Positions 20,340 to 31,143 of a stretch of 64,000 nt of DNA are shown here, in pieces. Where the stretch lies: contig NZ_KB895553.1 in assembly GCF_000374925.1 (NCBI RefSeq), positions 1 through 64,000 on the forward strand. The letters are read 5' to 3'. Source of the stretch: Arthrobacter sp. 131MFCol6.1 (GTDB lineage: Bacteria; Actinomycetota; Actinomycetes; Actinomycetales; Micrococcaceae). A program made the position numbers and the translations under genes. A model generated the notes under the pieces. The model had not been told where the DNA came from and searched no databases. It worked only from the letters and a program-made list of their open reading frames with translations. Position 1 is the first letter of the stretch, and each line of letters starts with the position of its first letter.

Positions 20340-21446
20340 GTGGCTCACCAATGGCGCGGTGTCATCCGCGAATACGCTGACCGTCTTCCTGTCACGGAAG
20401 CAACCAAGGTCATCAGCCTGGGCGAGGGCGGCACCCCGCTCGTGCACGCCCGCCACCTCTCCGAGCTGACCGGCAGCACCGTCTACCTCAAGGTCGAAGG
20501 CATGAACCCCACCGGTTCCTTCAAGGACCGCGGCATGACCATGGCCATGACGGCAGCGGTGGCCGCCGGCGCCAAGGCCGTGGTCTGCGCCTCCACCGGC
20601 AACACCTCTGCCTCCGCCGCGGCCTACGCCACGGCGGCCGGGCTGCAGTGCGCGGTGCTGGTCCCGGAGGGCAAGATCTCCATGGGAAAGCTCAGCCAGG
20701 CAGTCGCGCACGGAGCCACGCTGCTGCAGGTGGACGGCAACTTCGACGACTGCCTCGACATCGCCCGCAAGCTCGGCGAGTCCTACCCGGTGTTCCTGGT
20801 CAACTCCGTCAACCCGGCCCGGATCGAAGGCCAGAAGACCGGTGCCTTCGAAGTGGTGGATTCGCTGGGCGACGCCCCCGACTTCCACGTGCTCCCGGTA
20901 GGCAACGCCGGCAACATCAGCGCGTACTGGAAGGGCTACAAGGAATACGCCGCGGCGTATGAGTCGCCCACCGCCGGGCCGCTGCCCGCCGTGTCCACCA
21001 AGACACCCGTCATGTGGGGTTTCCAGGCCGCGGGGGCGGCACCCTTCGTGGCAGGCCACCCGATCACCGAGCCCGACACCATTGCCACCGCCATCCGGAT
21101 CGGCAACCCGGCCTCCTGGGACACCGCCGTGGCGGCCCGGGACGAATCCGGCGGCGTGATCGAGGCCGTCACGGACGAGGAAATCCTGTCCGCGCACCGG
21201 TGGCTCTCCGCCCGGGAAGGCGTCTTCGTGGAGCCCGGCTCCGCCGCCGGCGTCGCCGGGCTGATCAAGAAGCACGCGGCCGGGCAAGTGCCGGCAGGCA
21301 AGACGATCGTGATCACAGTGACCGGTCACGGCCTCAAGGACCCGCAGTGGGCCCTGCGCACCGAGGACGGCAGCGACGTGCAGCCGGTCAAGGTCTCCAA
21401 CGACGTCGTCACCGTCGCCGCAGCACTGGGACTGGAAGAAAAATAA
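20340..21446 (+). CDS. thrC: Threonine synthase
   Basis: PLP enzyme that makes threonine from O-phosphohomoserine. 368 residues, the short actinobacterial/Bacillus type. The PLP lysine is Lys62 in NPTGSFKDRGMT; STGNTSASAAAY binds the substrate or cofactor; LPVGNAGN binds the PLP phosphate. GTG start directly after the hom stop. It is part of the hom-thrC-thrB block. Confidence 0.97.
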   Translation: MAHQWRGVIREYADRLPVTEATKVISLGEGGTPLVHARHLSELTGSTVYLKVEGMNPTGSFKDRGMTMAMTAAVAAGAKAVVCASTGNTSASAAAYATAAGLQCAVLVPEGKISMGKLSQAVAHGATLLQVDGNFDDCLDIARKLGESYPVFLVNSVNPARIEGQKTGAFEVVDSLGDAPDFHVLPVGNAGNISAYWKGYKEYAAAYESPTAGPLPAVSTKTPVMWGFQAAGAAPFVAGHPITEPDTIATAIRIGNPASWDTAVAARDESGGVIEAVTDEEILSAHRWLSAREGVFVEPGSAAGVAGLIKKHAAGQVPAGKTIVITVTGHGLKDPQWALRTEDGSDVQPVKVSNDVVTVAAALGLEEK

Positions 21447-21448
21447 CG

Positions 21449-22435
21449 TTGGAAACAACCCTCACCGTCCCCGCCGAATCAGCTGCCGGCTCCCCGGCCG
21501 TGCCGGCGGGCCAGCTGGTCACCGTGCGGGTCCCGGCAACGAGCGCCAACCTGGGCCCCGGGTACGACAGCCTCGGCCTGGCCCTCTCGCTGCACGACAC
21601 GCTGACCGTGGAAACCCTGGCCAGCGGTGAACTTGAATTCGAGCTCAGTGGCGAGGGTGCCGAGTCCCTGCCCCGGGATGCGACGCACCTCGTGGTCAAG
21701 GCCCTCACCGAGGCCCTGCACCGCCTCGGGTTCCGGCACGAAGGCCTGCGGATCACGGCGGACAACGTCAACCCGCACGGGCGGGGCCTGGGCTCCTCGG
21801 CCTCGGCCGTGGTGGCGGCCGTCAGCGCCGCGAATGCCCTGGTCCCGGAGGCTTCCCGGCGTGGCCGCGACTGGATCCTGCAGCTCACCAGCGAAATGGA
21901 AGGCCACCCGGACAACGTTGCACCCGCCATTTTCGGCGGACTGGCGCTGTCATGGCAGGACAGTGACCAGTACAGCAGCACGTGCGCGTCCGTGGCCGCC
22001 TCGGTGATCCCGGTGGTCGCCGTGCCGGACTACGAGCTCTCCACTGAGGCCGCCCGGGCCCTTTTGCCCGCCTCCGTGGGCCACCATGCCGCGGCCATGA
22101 ACTCCGGGCGCGCGGCCCTGCTGATCCATGCCCTGACCGCCGCCCCGGAATTCCTGCTGCCCGGCACCGAGGACTACCTGCACCAGAGCTACCGCGCCCA
22201 GGCCATGCGGCCCAGCGCGGAACTGATCGGGGCGCTGCGCCGGGCAGGGCACGCCGCCGTCGTATCCGGCGCCGGGCCCACCGTGCTGGTCCTGGCCAAC
22301 GGCGAAGCGGAAGCCGGTGAGGTTGTGGACTTCATCAGCGCCCACACCGCGGGCAACACGCCGGAAGTGGGCTGGCGTGTGATGAAGCTGGCCGTGGACG
22401 TCGAAGGTGCTAAAGTGGAAGTGCACCGGCGGTAA
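21449..22435 (+). CDS. thrB: Homoserine kinase
   Basis: GHMP-family kinase phosphorylating homoserine with ATP. I start it at a TTG two bases after the thrC stop, with GGAAGAA upstream, giving 328 residues. ATP-binding GRGLGSSASA is at 111-120, N-terminal VPATSANLGPGYDSLGLAL is typical, and the C-terminal VVSGAGPTVLVL matches the family's last motif. A longer in-frame reading would lie inside thrC and is not credible. It ends the amino-acid operon. Confidence 0.95.
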   Translation: METTLTVPAESAAGSPAVPAGQLVTVRVPATSANLGPGYDSLGLALSLHDTLTVETLASGELEFELSGEGAESLPRDATHLVVKALTEALHRLGFRHEGLRITADNVNPHGRGLGSSASAVVAAVSAANALVPEASRRGRDWILQLTSEMEGHPDNVAPAIFGGLALSWQDSDQYSSTCASVAASVIPVVAVPDYELSTEAARALLPASVGHHAAAMNSGRAALLIHALTAAPEFLLPGTEDYLHQSYRAQAMRPSAELIGALRRAGHAAVVSGAGPTVLVLANGEAEAGEVVDFISAHTAGNTPEVGWRVMKLAVDVEGAKVEVHRR

Positions 22436-22754
22436 ATACGCAGGCGGTAAATTTAGTAACCGTTGTAAGACCGCGATGTTGGCCACGTAGCCTCTCTCAT
22501 CTTTCACTGCGCAATATTTTCCGGTGCCACCTGCTTTCGGTCTGACGCAGGAATCAGCAGAATTGATCTGCCCCCTGAAACTCAGCCCGCCGTTCCTCAT
22601 TCTCGGATCGTGCATGGTGAAGCAATATCCGGCCCTGCTGGCCGAAATCCATCCGGCAAGGCCGAAATCCCGGCTGCAGATCTGAACTGCAGCCCAGATC
22701 AAATCACCGCGTCCAGCTCCTAGCCTGGACGCCGTCGAGGGGGAAGGATCCTTC
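22436..22754 (+). promoter_or_regulatory. thrB-rho intergenic region, probable rho promoter and leader
   Basis: 319 bases without a gene. A short direct repeat of GGCGGTAAAT spans the thrB stop and the following bases. A less GC-rich stretch with CAATATTTTCC lies near 22510, and GGCCGAAATCC occurs twice near 22640-22670. rho genes are often autoregulated through a long leader, which fits the length. I cannot assign a promoter core or a Rho-binding site by eye. Confidence 0.4.
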
Positions 22755-24878
<2,124 letters not shown>

Positions 24879-24887
24879 CTGGCTTTC

Positions 24888-25003
24888 GCCGCTCAAAATA
24901 TGCCGGCCCCGCCCCTCCGCCGGGTGGCTCACGATCTGCGATCGAGAGCCACCCGGCTACGGCAGGCCCGAAGCCACTCCCTGGCCGGCATATTTTGAGC
25001 GGC
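24888..25003. repeat. Nested palindromic element 1 between rho and prfA
   Basis: Outer arms of 21 bp are perfect (24888-24908 against 24983-25003, sequence GCCGCTCAAAATATGCCGGC and one more base). Inside them is a second perfect 12-bp pair GCCGGGTGGCTC/GAGCCACCCGGC (24919-24930, 24946-24957), and inside that CGATC-TGC-GATCG. The whole can fold as a three-tier cruciform or branched RNA. It starts 10 bases after the rho stop, so it could end the rho transcript, but there is no T tract. The outer arms are AT-richer than the surroundings. Confidence 0.85.
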
Positions 25004-25034
25004 TTCTGGTTTAACTCACCACCACCTGGCCGGA

Positions 25035-25099
25035 GCAACGCGGGGTCACCTACGGCCCATCAGGGCCGTTGGAATGGGCGGTAAGTGACCCCGCGTTGC
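25035..25099. repeat. Nested palindromic element 2 between rho and prfA
   Basis: Outer arms of 19 bp (25035-25053, 25081-25099) match with one mismatch; the core is GCAACGCGGGGTCAC. An inner hairpin CGGCCC-ATCA-GGGCCG sits at the left. It resembles a miniature or repeat-extragenic palindrome. It lies between element 1 and the prfA start. Confidence 0.8.
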
Positions 25100-25136
25100 A
25101 GTAACTAGACTTGAGAGAGTCGAAAGAGGTTTGAAA

Positions 25137-26210
25137 ATGTTTGAGTCCGTACAGGGCCTGTTGGATGAGCACGACTCGATCCAGGCCCAGCTGGGGGATC
25201 CTGCTTTCTACGCTGACCAGCGGCTGGCCCGGAAGCTGGGGCGGCGCTCTGCCCAGCTGAACGGCATTGTGGAGGCCTACCACCGCTGGGAAAGCATCCG
25301 CGATGACCTGGCCGCTGCCAAGGAAATGGCGGACGAGGACCCCGAGTTCGCGGCCGAGGTGCCCGAGCTGGAGGCCGCGCTGGAGACGGCGGCGGCCAAG
25401 CTGCGCCGGCTGCTGATCCCGCGCGACCCGGACGACTCCCGCAACGTGATCCTCGAGGTCAAGGGCGGCGAGGGCGGCGACGAGGCTGCCCTTTTCGCCG
25501 CGGACCTGCTGCGGATGTACAGCCGTTACGCGGAATCCCGCGGCTGGAAGACCGAGATCATCTCCGCCACCGAATCGGACCTCGGCGGGTACAAGGACGT
25601 CCAGATGGCCGTCAAGGGCAGCTCGGCCGATCCGGCTGAAGGCGTGTACGCCCGGCTCAAGTTCGAAGGCGGCGTGCACCGGGTCCAGCGTGTCCCCGTC
25701 ACCGAATCCCAGGGCCGCATCCACACCTCGGCCGCCGGCGTGCTGGTGCTGCCTGAAGTGGACGAGCCCGAGGAACTCGAGATCAACCAGAACGATCTCA
25801 AGATCGACGTCTACCGCTCTTCGGGTCCCGGCGGGCAGTCGGTCAACACCACCGACTCCGCCGTGCGCATCACCCACCTTCCCACCGGAATCGTCGTCGC
25901 CATGCAGAACGAGAAGTCGCAGCTGCAGAACCGTGAGGCCGGCATGCGCGTGCTGCGGGCCCGCATCCTGGCGCACCAGCAGGAGCTGATCGACGCCGAA
26001 AACTCGGCGCAGCGCAAGTCGCAGATCCGCACCATGGACCGCTCCGAGCGCATCCGCACCTACAACTACCCGGAAAACCGGATCGCGGACCACCGCACCG
26101 GCTACAAGGCCTACAACCTGGACCAGGTCATGAACGGCGACCTCGAACCGGTGATCCAGTCGGCCATCGAACTGGACGAGCAGTCCCGGCTCGACGCCAT
26201 CGGCGAATAG
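25137..26210 (+). CDS. prfA: Peptide chain release factor 1
   Basis: Recognises UAA/UAG stop codons on the ribosome and triggers peptide release. 357 residues. The GGQ motif lies in SSGPGGQSVNTTDSAVRI near 230, and the stop-codon recognition region is in the usual place upstream. I chose the ATG (MFESVQGLL) with AAAGAGG 7 bases upstream; a TTG two codons earlier sits too close to that site. prmC, which methylates the GGQ glutamine, follows at once, so the pair forms a functional unit. Confidence 0.96.
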   Translation: MFESVQGLLDEHDSIQAQLGDPAFYADQRLARKLGRRSAQLNGIVEAYHRWESIRDDLAAAKEMADEDPEFAAEVPELEAALETAAAKLRRLLIPRDPDDSRNVILEVKGGEGGDEAALFAADLLRMYSRYAESRGWKTEIISATESDLGGYKDVQMAVKGSSADPAEGVYARLKFEGGVHRVQRVPVTESQGRIHTSAAGVLVLPEVDEPEELEINQNDLKIDVYRSSGPGGQSVNTTDSAVRITHLPTGIVVAMQNEKSQLQNREAGMRVLRARILAHQQELIDAENSAQRKSQIRTMDRSERIRTYNYPENRIADHRTGYKAYNLDQVMNGDLEPVIQSAIELDEQSRLDAIGE

Positions 26211-26226
26211 GCGCGGGCCACTGGTG

Positions 26227-27147
26227 ATGACTGCAGGTGATGGTCCGAGCCTCGCGGCGGCGGTCAGCGAGGCGACGGCGGTCCTCAAGGCGGCCGGCGT
26301 GCCCAGCCCGCGCGTGGACGCCGAGCTCCTGGCCGGACACCTGCTCGGCGTCGGGCCCGGCCGGCTGCGCGCGCTGATGCTCGGCGACTCGCCGGCGCCG
26401 GAGGGCTACGCGGACCTCGTCGCCGAACGGGCGCAGCGGATCCCGCTGCAGCACATCACGGGCGTCGCGCACTTCCGCTACCTCGAACTCGCCGTCGGTC
26501 CCGGCGTGTTCATCCCGCGGCCGGAGACCGAATCCGTGGTGCAGCTGGTGCTGGACTGGCTCAAGGGCAGGGACGGCCTGGCGCACCCAAAGGTCGTGGA
26601 CCTGGGCACCGGATCCGGTGCGATCGCAGGGTCGATCGCCCACGAGGTTCCCGGCGCGGAAGTCCACGCGGTCGAGTACAGCGAATTCGCACATGCCTGG
26701 GCCGCGAAAAACTTGGCTCCACTGGGTGTCCACCTCATCCGAGGCGACCTGCGCGACGCGCTGGGCGAACACAACGGCACGTTCGACGTCGTCGTCTCCA
26801 ACCCGCCCTACATTCCCGCCGAAGCGATCCCGAACGAACCCGAAGTGGCGCTGCACGACCCGCCCGAGGCGCTTTACGGCGGGGGAGCGGACGGGATGGA
26901 ACTTCCGACGGCGGCGGCAGCCTCGGCTGCCCGCCTGCTGGTCCCCGGCGGTTACTTCGTGATGGAGCACGCCGAGGTCCAGTCGGAATGGATCGCCGCG
27001 ATGCTCAACCGCGCCGGGGTGTTCGCCGACGTAACAACGCACCGGGACCTCAACGGCAAGGACCGGGCCACCAGCGCCGTCCTGGCACCGTTGGAGCCGG
27101 AACCTGCGAAAAATCGTGTGACAAGTGATGAAAGAATGGGCCAGTGA
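26227..27147 (+). CDS. prmC: Release factor glutamine methyltransferase
   Basis: SAM-dependent methyltransferase that N5-methylates the Gln of the GGQ motif in release factors. N-terminal helical domain, SAM motif VVDLGTGSGAIAGSIA, and catalytic NPPY in VVVSNPPYIPAE near 194. 306 residues. A GTG one codon upstream is an equally possible start. The stop overlaps the next gene's GTG (GTGA). Encoded right after its substrate prfA. Confidence 0.95.
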   Translation: MTAGDGPSLAAAVSEATAVLKAAGVPSPRVDAELLAGHLLGVGPGRLRALMLGDSPAPEGYADLVAERAQRIPLQHITGVAHFRYLELAVGPGVFIPRPETESVVQLVLDWLKGRDGLAHPKVVDLGTGSGAIAGSIAHEVPGAEVHAVEYSEFAHAWAAKNLAPLGVHLIRGDLRDALGEHNGTFDVVVSNPPYIPAEAIPNEPEVALHDPPEALYGGGADGMELPTAAAASAARLLVPGGYFVMEHAEVQSEWIAAMLNRAGVFADVTTHRDLNGKDRATSAVLAPLEPEPAKNRVTSDERMGQ

Positions 27148-27893
27148 CGACTAGCTACGATTGCACGGCAGCCGAGGAGCGCGCTGCGGGACTTGAGCAC
27201 GCGCAGCGGGCCATCCGGGAGAACAAGTGCGTGGTCTTTCCCACGGACACGGTCTACGGCATCGCCGCCGACGCCTTTTCACCGCTCGCCGTGACCCTGC
27301 TGCTCGCGTCCAAGGGCCGGAGCCGGAAGATGCCGCCGCCCGTGCTGATCCCCAGGCTGAACGCCCTCGATGGCCTGGCCACGGACGTTCCGGCCGAGGC
27401 GCGGCGGCTGGCCGAGGCATTCTGGCCCGGCGGCCTGACCCTGATCCTGCATGCCCAGCCTTCTTTGGACTGGGATCTCGGCGAGACCAAGGGCACGGTC
27501 GCCCTGCGGATCCCGGCCGACGAGATCGCCCAGGACCTGTTGACGCTCACCGGGCCCCTCGCGGTGTCCTCCGCGAACCGCACCGGGCACGCAGCGGCGC
27601 AGACCGCGGCGGACGCCGAGGCCCAGCTGGCGGAATCCGTGGAGGTTTACCTTGAGGGCGGGCCCCGGCCCGCCGACGGCGCCGAGGCCCTCGCCTCGAC
27701 CATCGTCGACGCGACGTCGCTGCCCTTGCGCGTCGTCCGGCAGGGAGCCATCAGCCTTGAACGCCTGCGCGGCGTGGTGCCCGGCGTCCTGGACGTCGAC
27801 GGCAACGCCCCCGATGCTGCGGAAGCCGTGGAGCCTGCTGTGGAGCCCGACGCTGCGCCGGGCGACGCTGCGCCGGAGCCCGGTTCCGCATGA
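27144..27893 (+). CDS. tsaC: L-threonylcarbamoyladenylate synthase (TsaC/Sua5/YwlC family)
   Basis: Makes threonylcarbamoyl-AMP from threonine, bicarbonate and ATP, the first step of tRNA t6A37 modification. YrdC fold over residues 20-210: FPTDTVYGIAADAF, the basic loop SKGRSRKMPPPVLI, and PLAVSSANRTGH. After residue 215 there is an Ala/Glu/Pro-rich tail of about 35 residues with no Sua5 domain. GTG start overlapping prmC; its own stop overlaps the following transferase (ATGA). Confidence 0.93.
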   Translation: MTTSYDCTAAEERAAGLEHAQRAIRENKCVVFPTDTVYGIAADAFSPLAVTLLLASKGRSRKMPPPVLIPRLNALDGLATDVPAEARRLAEAFWPGGLTLILHAQPSLDWDLGETKGTVALRIPADEIAQDLLTLTGPLAVSSANRTGHAAAQTAADAEAQLAESVEVYLEGGPRPADGAEALASTIVDATSLPLRVVRQGAISLERLRGVVPGVLDVDGNAPDAAEAVEPAVEPDAAPGDAAPEPGSA

Positions 27894-28657
27894 CGCTGGA
27901 GCGCCAGCGCGTCCCCTTCCTCGAGGTTGAAGCGACCCCCGTGACTGTGTCCGAGCTGACCGCGGTCCTCAGCACCTTCATGGCCGAGGGCCGGACCCGG
28001 ATCGTGGTGGGGCACAACCTGCACAGCGTGACGCTGCTGCACTCCGATCCCGCCTTCCGCTCTTTCTACGAGCGCAGCGACGTGGTCCTGATCGACGGCG
28101 CACCGGTGCTCTGGCTCTGGGCGAAGACCGGCGAAGAGGACGACGGCCGGGAACCGGTGATGGACTACCGGCTGGGGTCGACGGACTGGATTCCCGCACT
28201 TGGCAATGTCGCGGGCTTGGAGCGCATAGCGGTCATCGGCGCAGGCGCCGTGGCCAACGCCGGCGCCGTGGCCAGGCTGCGGGAGATCGTCCCCGGCGCG
28301 CGGGTCGACGGTATGCCCGGCGAAGGCTGGAACAAGGACGTTGAGGAAGCCGCGGTCGAATGGCTGAACCGGCTGCGCCCGCAGCTTGTGCTGCTGGGCC
28401 TCGGGATGCCGCTGCAGGAACAGGTCCTGGCCCGCCGGCTTGCCGCACTTCCGCCGGCCGTGTACTGCGCCGTCGGCGGCGCCATCGAGCAGATTGCCGG
28501 TGTGCAGAAACTGGCGCCGCGCTGGATTGGCCGGCTCGGGCTCGAGTGGGCCTGGCGGCTCCTGCTCCACCCGCAGCGGGTGGCCTACCGGGTGTTCGGT
28601 GAGCCCTGGGTGCTGCTGGGCCTGCTGCTTCGCCGGCGCCTGCGCCGGCTGCCCTAG
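27890..28657 (+). CDS. WecG/TagA/CpsF-family glycosyltransferase (GT26)
   Basis: A 255-residue membrane-associated transferase that adds N-acetylmannosamine(uronic acid) or a related sugar to a lipid-linked GlcNAc. Family motifs: VGHNLHSVTLLHSDP, DVVLIDGAPVLW with the likely catalytic Asp, LVLLGLGMPLQE and the closing GGAIEQIAGVQKLAPRW and GLEWAWRLLLHPQR. The C-terminus is basic and hydrophobic, suiting membrane attachment. Context supports cell-wall glycopolymer synthesis: wecA, which makes the lipid-linked GlcNAc, lies 1.2 kb downstream. The first step is therefore encoded after the second. Confidence 0.88.
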   Translation: MTLERQRVPFLEVEATPVTVSELTAVLSTFMAEGRTRIVVGHNLHSVTLLHSDPAFRSFYERSDVVLIDGAPVLWLWAKTGEEDDGREPVMDYRLGSTDWIPALGNVAGLERIAVIGAGAVANAGAVARLREIVPGARVDGMPGEGWNKDVEEAAVEWLNRLRPQLVLLGLGMPLQEQVLARRLAALPPAVYCAVGGAIEQIAGVQKLAPRWIGRLGLEWAWRLLLHPQRVAYRVFGEPWVLLGLLLRRRLRRLP

Positions 28658-28678
28658 GCTGCCGGCGGCCGGCGGCGG

Positions 28679-29575
28679 TTAGAACTTCTGGTCCTCCAGC
28701 GGGCCGAAGCCCTTGCCGCGGAGCCCGGCGGAAAAGGCACGGAACCAGTCAGCGAGCCCGCGGAAGTCGCCGCTGCGCAGGAAGTAGCCGAGGTAGCCGC
28801 CCACATCCGCGATGAAGGACTTGACCCGGAAGTGGCGGCGGATCATGTACCCGCGGTTCCGGTAGTAGAAGTAGCGCTTGAACGCGGAATCCGGAACTAT
28901 CACGTGCCACCGCGCACCGAAGACGTGCTTGGTCTCAGAGAAGGCATGCGGGTGCGTGATGGCGGCGGTGGTCACCGTGCCGAAGCGGATCCCGGCCTTC
29001 CTGAGCCTGAGCGTGAAATCCACTTCGTCGCCCCGGATGAAAAGGCGCATGTCCGGCAGGCCGACTTTGAAGAAGACATCGGAACGGATCAGGGCGCCGT
29101 TGAAGAAGTGCCCGTCGTCGGGCAGGAAGCCGACCTTTTCCACTTCCGCGCGCTCATGCGTGACCTTGCCGCCCAGTCGGAAGAAAAAGGACAGCTGGTC
29201 CGGGTGGCCGGGGGCCACCACGAGGGGCACGACGGCGTCCAGGTCACGGTCCTGCGCCTCACGGAGCAACGTGGCAAGGCAGCCGGGATCTGCCGGTTCG
29301 GCGTCGTCGTCCATCATCCAGATCCAGTCAGCCCCGCTGGCCACGGCCTTGAGGATGGCCAACGAGAATCCGCCGGCGCCGCCAAGGTTTGCCTCGGACC
29401 GGACATAGTCCACGTTGGCGTGCTTGCCGGCAACCTCCTTCGAGGGCACGGTGCCACTGTCGACAAGGCAAATGGACTGCACTGGAGCGGTCTGGTTGTT
29501 GATGGCGTCCATCAGGACCGCCAGCTCCCTGGGACGGTCAAACGTCACGGCAGCGACTGCAACCGAGGGGGTCAT
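28679..29575 (-). CDS. Family-2 glycosyltransferase (rhamnosyl/galactofuranosyl type)
   Basis: A 298-residue GT-A transferase. N-terminal VAAVTFDRP, nucleotide-sugar binding, and DDD at 89-91 in WIWMMDDDAEP, the metal-binding variant typical of GlfT-like enzymes. The C-terminal part is Tyr/Arg-rich (YFYYRNRGYMIRRHF). It probably adds a sugar to the cell-wall glycopolymer built by WecA and the WecG/TagA enzyme; the sugar is unknown. Convergent with the latter gene (21 bases between) and divergent from wecA. Confidence 0.88.
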   Translation of the reverse strand: MTPSVAVAAVTFDRPRELAVLMDAINNQTAPVQSICLVDSGTVPSKEVAGKHANVDYVRSEANLGGAGGFSLAILKAVASGADWIWMMDDDAEPADPGCLATLLREAQDRDLDAVVPLVVAPGHPDQLSFFFRLGGKVTHERAEVEKVGFLPDDGHFFNGALIRSDVFFKVGLPDMRLFIRGDEVDFTLRLRKAGIRFGTVTTAAITHPHAFSETKHVFGARWHVIVPDSAFKRYFYYRNRGYMIRRHFRVKSFIADVGGYLGYFLRSGDFRGLADWFRAFSAGLRGKGFGPLEDQKF

Positions 29576-29889
29576 CGCGGGGTCCTTTCAGCACGACCGT
29601 CAGTGGTTTTCCCGCCGGCAGAGGGCCGTGTGACGCGAAGACAGGTGGCCGTTGGCATTAGTATCTTGACTAGAGTCCACTGTAATACAGCCCTGTCAGG
29701 CACTACGCACTGCCTGCCCTGCGCACGGCGACGGAGAAGTTTCATTTTTCGAAAGACAGTTCCACGGCAATTGAATCCACCCCATTTCCGCAGCTCACCG
29801 GCGTGTCCGGTGCTGCGGGACGTGCCGGCGTGTGGTGCCTGCGCTGACGGTACTGACGGTACTGCCTGTGTTGGGCTGGTGGCCGTCCA
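29576..29889. promoter_or_regulatory. Divergent promoter region of glycosyltransferase and wecA
   Basis: 314 bases with no gene. An AT-richer tract around 29655-29690 contains TAGTATCTTGACTAG and TGTAATACAG and is the most likely promoter core for one or both directions. Hexamer spacing is not good enough to assign -35/-10 pairs. Confidence 0.4.
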
Positions 29890-31014
29890 GTGATCATGTA
29901 CCTGCTCATGATGCTGACGGCAGCGATCGTGACCTACACGGCCACATGGGGTGCCCGGCTCGCGGGCAACAAGCTGGAGCTGTATTCCCCGATCCGCAGC
30001 CGCGACATGCATTCCACCCCGATCTCCCGGCTCGGCGGCCTGGGCATCTTCGCCGGCGTCCTGGTTGCCCTGGTCACGGCCAGCAACTCGTTCTTCGTCA
30101 AGGACATCTTCCGGAACAACACGGCGCCATGGGGAATCCTGGCCGGGGCCGCCGTGATCGTCGTGGTCGGCGTGGCGGACGACCTGCTCGATCTACGGTG
30201 GTGGGTCAAGCTGATCGGCCAAAGCGCCGCGGCACTGGTCGTAGCCACCTGGGGAGTCCGGATGACGATCATCCCGTTCATCCCCGAGCCGATCGTGATT
30301 CAGAACGAGGCCGTGAGCATCGTGCTGACGGCCGGTCTGATCGTGACCACCATGAATGCGTTCAACTTCATCGATGGACTGGACGGCCTCGCCGCGGGCG
30401 TAGCGATCATCGGCGGGGCGGCGTTCTTCCTCACGGCCTACTGGGTCCACCGGACGGCCGTCCTGCTGGACCGCTCGGACCTCGCCACCCTGCTGACCGC
30501 CGTTGTGGTCGGCAGCTGCGTCGGTTTCCTGCCGCACAACTGGTTTCCCTCCAAAATCTTCATGGGCGATTCCGGGGCCATGCTGATTGGCCTGCTGATG
30601 GCCTCGGCCGGCGTCGTCTCGACCGGTCAGATCAGCTCCGGCCTCTACGACCGGGCCAACGGCATCCCCACGATCATCCCTATCCTGTTGCCGTTCGCGG
30701 TACTGTTCCTGCCGCTGCTGGATCTGTGCCTGGCGGTGGTGCGGCGGACAGCGCTGGGCCGGTCGCCGTGGTCGGCGGACCGCGGTCACCTGCACCACAA
30801 ACTCCTGGACATCGGATACTCGCACCGCGGCGCCGTCGTGCTGATGTATCTGTGGACGTGCATCCTGGCCTTCGGCGGCCTCGCCTTTGCGATCTTCCCC
30901 TGGCACATAGTCCTCGCCGTCGATCTGGCCGCCGCGGCAATCATGGCCGTGGTGACAGCCTGGCCCTACCTCCGCCAGCGGGGTCCGCGACAGATGGCCC
31001 GCACCCCCGAATAG
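29890..31014 (+). CDS. wecA: Undecaprenyl-phosphate N-acetylglucosamine-1-phosphate transferase
   Basis: Polytopic MraY/WecA/TagO-family enzyme that loads GlcNAc-1-phosphate onto undecaprenyl phosphate, starting wall glycopolymer or polysaccharide synthesis. 374 residues with about 11 hydrophobic segments. Motifs: GVADDLLDLRWW (Asp-Asp near 97), FNFIDGLDGLAAG near 160, KIFMGDSGAM near 220, and RGHLHHKLLDIG near 300 (the HxHH loop of WecA types). GTG start; an ATG two codons later is possible. It precedes the ATP synthase operon, as in Mycobacterium. Confidence 0.93.
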   Translation: MIMYLLMMLTAAIVTYTATWGARLAGNKLELYSPIRSRDMHSTPISRLGGLGIFAGVLVALVTASNSFFVKDIFRNNTAPWGILAGAAVIVVVGVADDLLDLRWWVKLIGQSAAALVVATWGVRMTIIPFIPEPIVIQNEAVSIVLTAGLIVTTMNAFNFIDGLDGLAAGVAIIGGAAFFLTAYWVHRTAVLLDRSDLATLLTAVVVGSCVGFLPHNWFPSKIFMGDSGAMLIGLLMASAGVVSTGQISSGLYDRANGIPTIIPILLPFAVLFLPLLDLCLAVVRRTALGRSPWSADRGHLHHKLLDIGYSHRGAVVLMYLWTCILAFGGLAFAIFPWHIVLAVDLAAAAIMAVVTAWPYLRQRGPRQMARTPE

Positions 31015-31054
31015 CCTGCCCGGCATTCCGGAGGAACCTGCTCCGGCGCGCTTT

Positions 31055-31085
31055 TCCGAATAATTTCTATCTAATGTAGAATTCA
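31055..31085 (+). promoter_or_regulatory. AT-rich candidate promoter of the ATP synthase operon
   Basis: The 129-base spacer after wecA contains an AT-rich stretch, CCGAATAATTTCTATC followed by TAATGTAG, which stands out in this GC-rich DNA. TAATGT at 31072-31077 is a plausible -10 box. No convincing -35 box is seen at the right distance. Confidence 0.4.
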
Positions 31086-31143
31086 GGGGCGGTACTTCGC
31101 CGCCTGCCTTGACCAGCAATACGCCAGCGACGATTGGGATCTC

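Noticed and set aside
18903..21458. 851-codon minus-strand frame over hom and thrC
   Set aside because: Spans three coding genes on the opposite strand, with composition typical of shadow frames.
22436..22754. Threonine or other amino-acid riboswitch or attenuator
   Set aside because: No recognised riboswitch core, no leader peptide rich in Thr, and no terminator-antiterminator pair is visible.
24888..25099. CRISPR array or attachment site
   Set aside because: The elements are palindromes that differ from each other, with no regular direct repeats, spacers or cas genes.
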